Positions 4,885-7,780 of a DNA stretch of 7,780 bases are shown one piece after another. The notes below the pieces were generated by a model that saw only the letters and a list, made by a program, of their open reading frames with translations, did not search any database and was not told the DNA's origin. Position 1 is the stretch's first letter. The number at the start of each line of letters is the position of its first letter. The DNA is from Patescibacteria group bacterium (GTDB taxonomy: Bacteria > Patescibacteriota > Minisyncoccia > Phycocordibacterales > SBAW01), in the NCBI GenBank assembly GCA_028866155.1, contig JAGWIT010000043.1:1-7780 (forward strand). Direction: 5' to 3'. Made by a program: the position numbers and the translations under genes.

Positions 4885-6939
4885 ATGAGCGATATCATGA
4901 AGCGGCCAATGGTGCGGCAGGCCGCAGGCATTGTGCTGATTTTTCTCGTCTATTTTTTGACCGCGAGGGTGAGTCTGGGCGTCGGCTCGATCAACCACTC
5001 TGGGTTGCTCTTTTGGCCGCCTTCGGGTCTGGCGCTCGGTGCATTGTTCCTTTTCGGCTACGAGTTGTGGCCGGGCGTGTTGCTCGCCGCATTTTTCGCC
5101 AATCTCTCGATAGGCATCCCGCCGCCGATGGCGCTCGGCATCGCCGCCGGCTACATGCTCGAGTCTCTGGCCGGCGCGTATTTTCTGCGCGAGCACATGA
5201 AGCTTAATCCGCTTTTTTCGCGGCTGCAGGACAGCCTTGCGTTCATCCTGACATCGTTCGGCAGCACGGTCATCGCCACCACCGCTGGCAGCATCAGCCT
5301 CTATCTCGGCGGGCAAGTGACGCAGGATTCATTCGCACAAACCTGGATGACCTGGTGGGTTGGCGACAGCTTGGGCGTTCTCATCGTGGGCGCGTTCATC
5401 ATCCGCTGGCTCTGCCGGCCGCGCTTTTATAAAACGCTGTGGGAAGTGGTTGAAGGCTTGGTGGTATTCTCCTCGCTCATCGCGGTGAGCGTGCTGATTT
5501 TTTGGACGCCCGTCTCCTCTATCGCAAACATCCCGCTGATATACCTGCTGTTCATCCCGCTTATTTGGATGGCGCTGCGCACGGGACCTCGCGGCATCAC
5601 GCTCGCGCTCCTCCTCATTTCCGCCACCGCCACCATGTCGCTGTTTCTCAATCACGGGAATGTCACGCTTATCAACGGCGCAAGCGACCTGCTGCTGCTG
5701 CAGATATTCATCGGCACGGTCGCCATCATCTTTTTGCTCTTTGTCAGCATTGTTGAGGAACGCAAAGAGGTCATGGAGAGTCTGCGCGACCACATCAGCA
5801 AGCTCGAAGAGGCCGTTGAGCGTGTCCGCGCGCAGGACGAGGCCAAAAATGAGTTCATCGCAACGCTGGGCCACGAGCTGAGAAATCCCCTCTCGCCCAT
5901 CATCAGTGCGACAGAATTAATACGCCAAAACGGCGTGCGCGAAGAGGATGCAAAACTGATCGACATCATCCAGTCGCACACGCAGACTCTGGCGCGCTTG
6001 CTCGATGACCTGCTCGACATCTCCCGCATCACCCGCAAGAAGTTCAGGCTCCAAAAAGAGGTGGTCGAACTGCAGTCAGTGGTGCACCGGTCACAAGAGA
6101 CCGTGGATGCCTTCCTCAAGACGCGCGGCCACGCGCTCCTCGTGTCGATGCCACAAAAGCCGCTGTGGCTGAGCGCCGACAAAGTGCGGCTCGAGCAAAT
6201 ATTCGTCAATCTGCTTTTCAATGCGGCAAAGTACACCGAGCCAGGCGGTACGATAACGCTCACGATTGCCGAAGCGGGCGACCGGTGCCTGCGCATCAGC
6301 GTCAAAGACACTGGTATCGGAATCGACCAAGAGATGCTCGGCCGTATCTTTGAGCCATTCGTGCAGGCCAATGTACCGCGGGGCCGCGTGGGCTCGGGGC
6401 TCGGCATCGGACTCTCGCTGACCAAGCGGCTTGTCGAGCTTCACGGCGGCACCATCCGGGCCGAGAGTCTGGGCAGAGGCAAAGGGAGCGAGTTCATCGT
6501 TGAGCTGCCCATCTCGCCGAACCTGCAGTTGCAGCTGCCCCATGCGCCGGCGGAAGTGCCAACCGCGCGGGAGGCGGGCGGGCTTAAATATCCGAAGATT
6601 CTCGTGGTAGACGACAACGAGGCCGCTGCTCAAGGTCTCGGCGCATTGCTCAAGCATCTGGGACATGAAATCGAGTTCGCCTATGACGGCACGGAAGCGC
6701 TTCAGCAGATACAGAAATTCGCCCCCGACGTCGTACTGCTCGACATCGGGCTCCCCGGCATGGACGGATACCAAGTCGCCAGACAAGTGCGGCAGGAGCG
6801 CGGCTCATCGCCCGTCTTAATCGCGCTCTCCGGTTATGGACAGGCCGAAGATAAAAGAAAAGCGCGTGAGGCCGGATTCAATTACCATCTCACCAAGCCG
6901 GTCGGCATCCGTGACCTTGAACAGCTGCTCACCTCATGA
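4885..6939 (+). CDS. MASE1-type membrane hybrid sensor histidine kinase with C-terminal receiver
   Basis: This 684-residue kinase senses an unknown signal through its membrane part, autophosphorylates on His and passes the phosphate to its own receiver. Residues 1-290 are a multi-helix MASE1-like sensor (about eight hydrophobic segments) with the family-like FWPPSGLALG (43-52) and a conserved WWVGD (157-161). A coiled-coil linker (about 291-320) leads to the dimerisation domain, with the H box FIATLGHELRNP and phospho-acceptor H330. The ATPase domain has N446 (NLLFNAAKY), D475 (DTGIGI), IFEPF (488-492) and GSGLGIGLSL (503-512). The receiver (about 570-684) has D576/D577, phospho-acceptor D620 (VVLLDIGLPGMDGYQ), S649 and K671 (TKP). 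All key residues are present, so it should be active. There is no DNA-binding output; a separate phosphotransfer protein or regulator outside this window is expected. The ATG at 4885 fits the promoter; M5 (4897) is an alternative. Its stop lies just inside the converging sortase gene. Confidence 0.95.
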   Translation: MSDIMKRPMVRQAAGIVLIFLVYFLTARVSLGVGSINHSGLLFWPPSGLALGALFLFGYELWPGVLLAAFFANLSIGIPPPMALGIAAGYMLESLAGAYFLREHMKLNPLFSRLQDSLAFILTSFGSTVIATTAGSISLYLGGQVTQDSFAQTWMTWWVGDSLGVLIVGAFIIRWLCRPRFYKTLWEVVEGLVVFSSLIAVSVLIFWTPVSSIANIPLIYLLFIPLIWMALRTGPRGITLALLLISATATMSLFLNHGNVTLINGASDLLLLQIFIGTVAIIFLLFVSIVEERKEVMESLRDHISKLEEAVERVRAQDEAKNEFIATLGHELRNPLSPIISATELIRQNGVREEDAKLIDIIQSHTQTLARLLDDLLDISRITRKKFRLQKEVVELQSVVHRSQETVDAFLKTRGHALLVSMPQKPLWLSADKVRLEQIFVNLLFNAAKYTEPGGTITLTIAEAGDRCLRISVKDTGIGIDQEMLGRIFEPFVQANVPRGRVGSGLGIGLSLTKRLVELHGGTIRAESLGRGKGSEFIVELPISPNLQLQLPHAPAEVPTAREAGGLKYPKILVVDDNEAAAQGLGALLKHLGHEIEFAYDGTEALQQIQKFAPDVVLLDIGLPGMDGYQVARQVRQERGSSPVLIALSGYGQAEDKRKAREAGFNYHLTKPVGIRDLEQLLTS

Positions 6940-7539
6940 CACGAGCGTGGTGTAGACAACGAGCCGGTGGTCGTAGGTCTTGCCGCCCTCTACCCATGAA
7001 CCCTCGCAGGTGATGAGGTTGAGCCGCTTAGCATCAGCTTGATCGAAGACCTGGCCGACCGGCACGGCCTCATAGGGATATGACTCGACATCGGTTACGA
7101 CAAAGTGCAGGCGCGTCCCGCTTGTCGTGACAATGTATACATCGTCGCCGACGCTTAATTCGTTGAGGCGTTTGAACACGCCCGCGAGCGAGAGGCCGTT
7201 GTCGACATGCCCGTCAATGACCGCACTTCCCCACTGTCCCGGCACGGGGCCGTATTTATACCATCCCACATCGGTAAAATTGGGCGGCACCGCCATATTG
7301 CCGGTAACGCCCAGCCCCACGCCGAGCACGGAGGAGTCGATGTTTAATTTGGGTATTTGCAGTTGAGCCGGCCGCTCCGACGAGGACACATTGAGCGCGG
7401 GCGCCACAGCCTCAAGCGCCGGCTCCGGCGCTTGCGCTTGCGGAGCGTAATACACAGCATGCACGGCGGTCGCGGTAAAAACTCCCGCCGCAATCGAAGT
7501 CAGCAACACTACCACCCCTATGCGGGCGCTTTCTTTCAT
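6934..7539 (-). CDS. Class F-like sortase (cysteine transpeptidase)
   Basis: Sortases cleave a C-terminal sorting motif of exported proteins and attach them to the cell wall or to each other, outside the membrane. With the ATG at 7539 the enzyme has 201 residues. It has a short positive N-terminus (MKESAR), a membrane helix (about 7-28), an Ala/Pro-rich spacer, and the catalytic domain from about 57 (RPAQLQIPKLNID). The catalytic set is H111 in VIDGHVDNG, C178 in LNLITCEG and R192 in YDHRLVVYT. The compact size, single N-terminal anchor, GHVDNG...VFKRL pattern and LITC motif fit class F better than A-D, though the class is inferred. An upstream in-frame TTG (7587) would add 16 residues before the anchor and is unlikely. 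No Shine-Dalgarno is visible, so it may depend on the upstream substrate gene for translation. It lies 57 bases downstream of that gene, very likely as one operon. Its stop overlaps the kinase stop. Confidence 0.93.
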   Translation of the reverse strand: MKESARIGVVVLLTSIAAGVFTATAVHAVYYAPQAQAPEPALEAVAPALNVSSSERPAQLQIPKLNIDSSVLGVGLGVTGNMAVPPNFTDVGWYKYGPVPGQWGSAVIDGHVDNGLSLAGVFKRLNELSVGDDVYIVTTSGTRLHFVVTDVESYPYEAVPVGQVFDQADAKRLNLITCEGSWVEGGKTYDHRLVVYTTLVS

Positions 7540-7556
7540 ACAGGTATGTTTGATAC

Positions 7557-7592
7557 ACGAATACTCCCGCGGTCCGCGCGGGAGCAATTCGT
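7557..7592 (-). repeat. Long hairpin between the sortase substrate gene and the sortase gene
   Basis: An 8-bp GC-rich stem (CTCCCGCG 7564-7571 with CGCGGGAG 7577-7584, 5-base loop) is extended by a 6-bp outer stem (ACGAAT 7557-7562 with ATTCGT 7587-7592) across a 1/2-base internal loop. It fills most of the 57-base gap. On the minus strand no T tract follows, so it is not a standard terminator. It may be an attenuator, an RNA-processing site, or a 3' stabiliser that favours the substrate mRNA over sortase. Confidence 0.65.
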
Positions 7593-7596
7593 CTTG

Positions 7597-7780
7597 TTAG
7601 CGGGCCTGCGCTCCTATGCGCGCAAGGTATGCGCCACCAGCAATCACTATCAAACCCGATATGCCGAGCAACAGAAGATTCTGCGTCGTATCGCCGCCGG
7701 CACCGGTGTTAGGAGCGCCGGGCGTCGTAGTACTGGTAGTGCCTGTGGCGGTCGTATACGTGGTCGTCTGCGCTAGCGCC
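7597..7780 (-). CDS. Small sortase substrate with PNTG sorting signal (partial; 5' end beyond the window)
   Basis: The minus strand is open from the right edge to TAA at 7599-7597, giving the last 60 residues. The visible part starts ALAQTTTYTTATGTTSTT, a Thr-rich stretch, and reaches GAPNTGAGG, a sorting motif of the LPXTG type with Ala-Pro-Asn-Thr-Gly. A polar spacer (DTTQN), a hydrophobic helix (LLLLGISGLIVIAGGAYLA) and an Arg-containing tail ending GAQAR follow. This is the classic three-part sorting signal, located directly upstream of a sortase gene. ALAQ at the edge looks like a signal peptidase site, so the whole precursor may be only about 80-90 residues, with a mature part of some 25 residues before the anchor helix. 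That would make it a short wall-linked stalk or pilin-like subunit; this last point is inference. Confidence 0.85.
   Translation of the reverse strand, partial: ALAQTTTYTTATGTTSTTTPGAPNTGAGGDTTQNLLLLGISGLIVIAGGAYLARIGAQAR

Noticed and set aside
4804..5316. Minus-strand ORF of 170 residues upstream of the G1 peptidase
   Set aside because: It overlaps the start of the MASE1 sensor on the other strand and has a highly charged, repetitive composition typical of an antisense frame.
5329..6786. Minus-strand ORFs inside the sensor kinase (for example 5652-6425 and 6091-6786)
   Set aside because: They are shadows of a kinase with every catalytic motif intact, and their products are Ser/Arg- or Asp/Glu/Arg-biased without recognisable domains.
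7540..7587. Longer N-terminus for the sortase from TTG at 7587
   Set aside because: The start would lie in the intergenic hairpin, and the extra 16 residues do not fit before the membrane anchor.
7357..7776. Plus-strand ORF of 139 residues at the right end
   Set aside because: It is antisense to both the sortase N-terminus and the substrate gene and is Arg-rich with no family resemblance.

Overview
The window looks like a chromosomal segment of a moderately GC-rich bacterium, and I lean towards a Candidate Phyla Radiation (Patescibacteria/Parcubacteria-like) genome. This is inferred from style, not from a marker gene. The clues are a secreted fibronectin-III protein with a short Leu/Gln-rich coil, a class F-like sortase beside a tiny Thr-rich PNTG-anchored protein, several genes with no Shine-Dalgarno, and very compact gene packing. 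TGA is used as a normal stop (sensor kinase, sortase), so the UGA-recoding lineages are unlikely.

Layout, left to right. Positions 1-239 hold the probable 3' end of an unidentified gene and the leader of the next. 240-1364 (+) is a secreted protein with two FN3 repeats, a coil and an Ig-like C-terminus. Two facing intrinsic terminators (1386-1471) separate it from glmS (1492-3336, -), the glucosamine-6-phosphate synthase that starts UDP-GlcNAc and peptidoglycan synthesis. A divergent control region (3337-3572) has promoter candidates for both directions, two palindromes and a possible 36-codon ORF. It leads into a small Usg-like protein (3573-3842, +), a family I know mainly from Alphaproteobacteria. 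A terminator follows, then a secreted glutamic peptidase of the eqolisin (G1) family (3891-4748, -). A MASE1-type hybrid sensor kinase (4885-6939, +) has a good promoter placed so that its mRNA would be leaderless. It converges, with a 6-bp overlap, on a class F-like sortase (6934-7539, -). Upstream of the sortase is the C-terminus of a short sortase substrate (7597 to the right edge, -), which runs off the window.

The common theme is the cell envelope and exterior: a wall precursor enzyme (GlmS), wall anchoring (sortase and substrate), two exported proteins (FN3 protein, G1 peptidase) and a membrane sensor. Strand alternates at every step from the FN3 gene to the sortase, so these are mostly separate transcription units. 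The only likely operon is substrate-sortase. The most notable items are the G1 peptidase, the Usg-like gene as a possible transfer, the substrate-sortase pair with a long hairpin between them, and the leaderless kinase promoter. I found no CRISPR array, insertion sequence, tRNA or rRNA.
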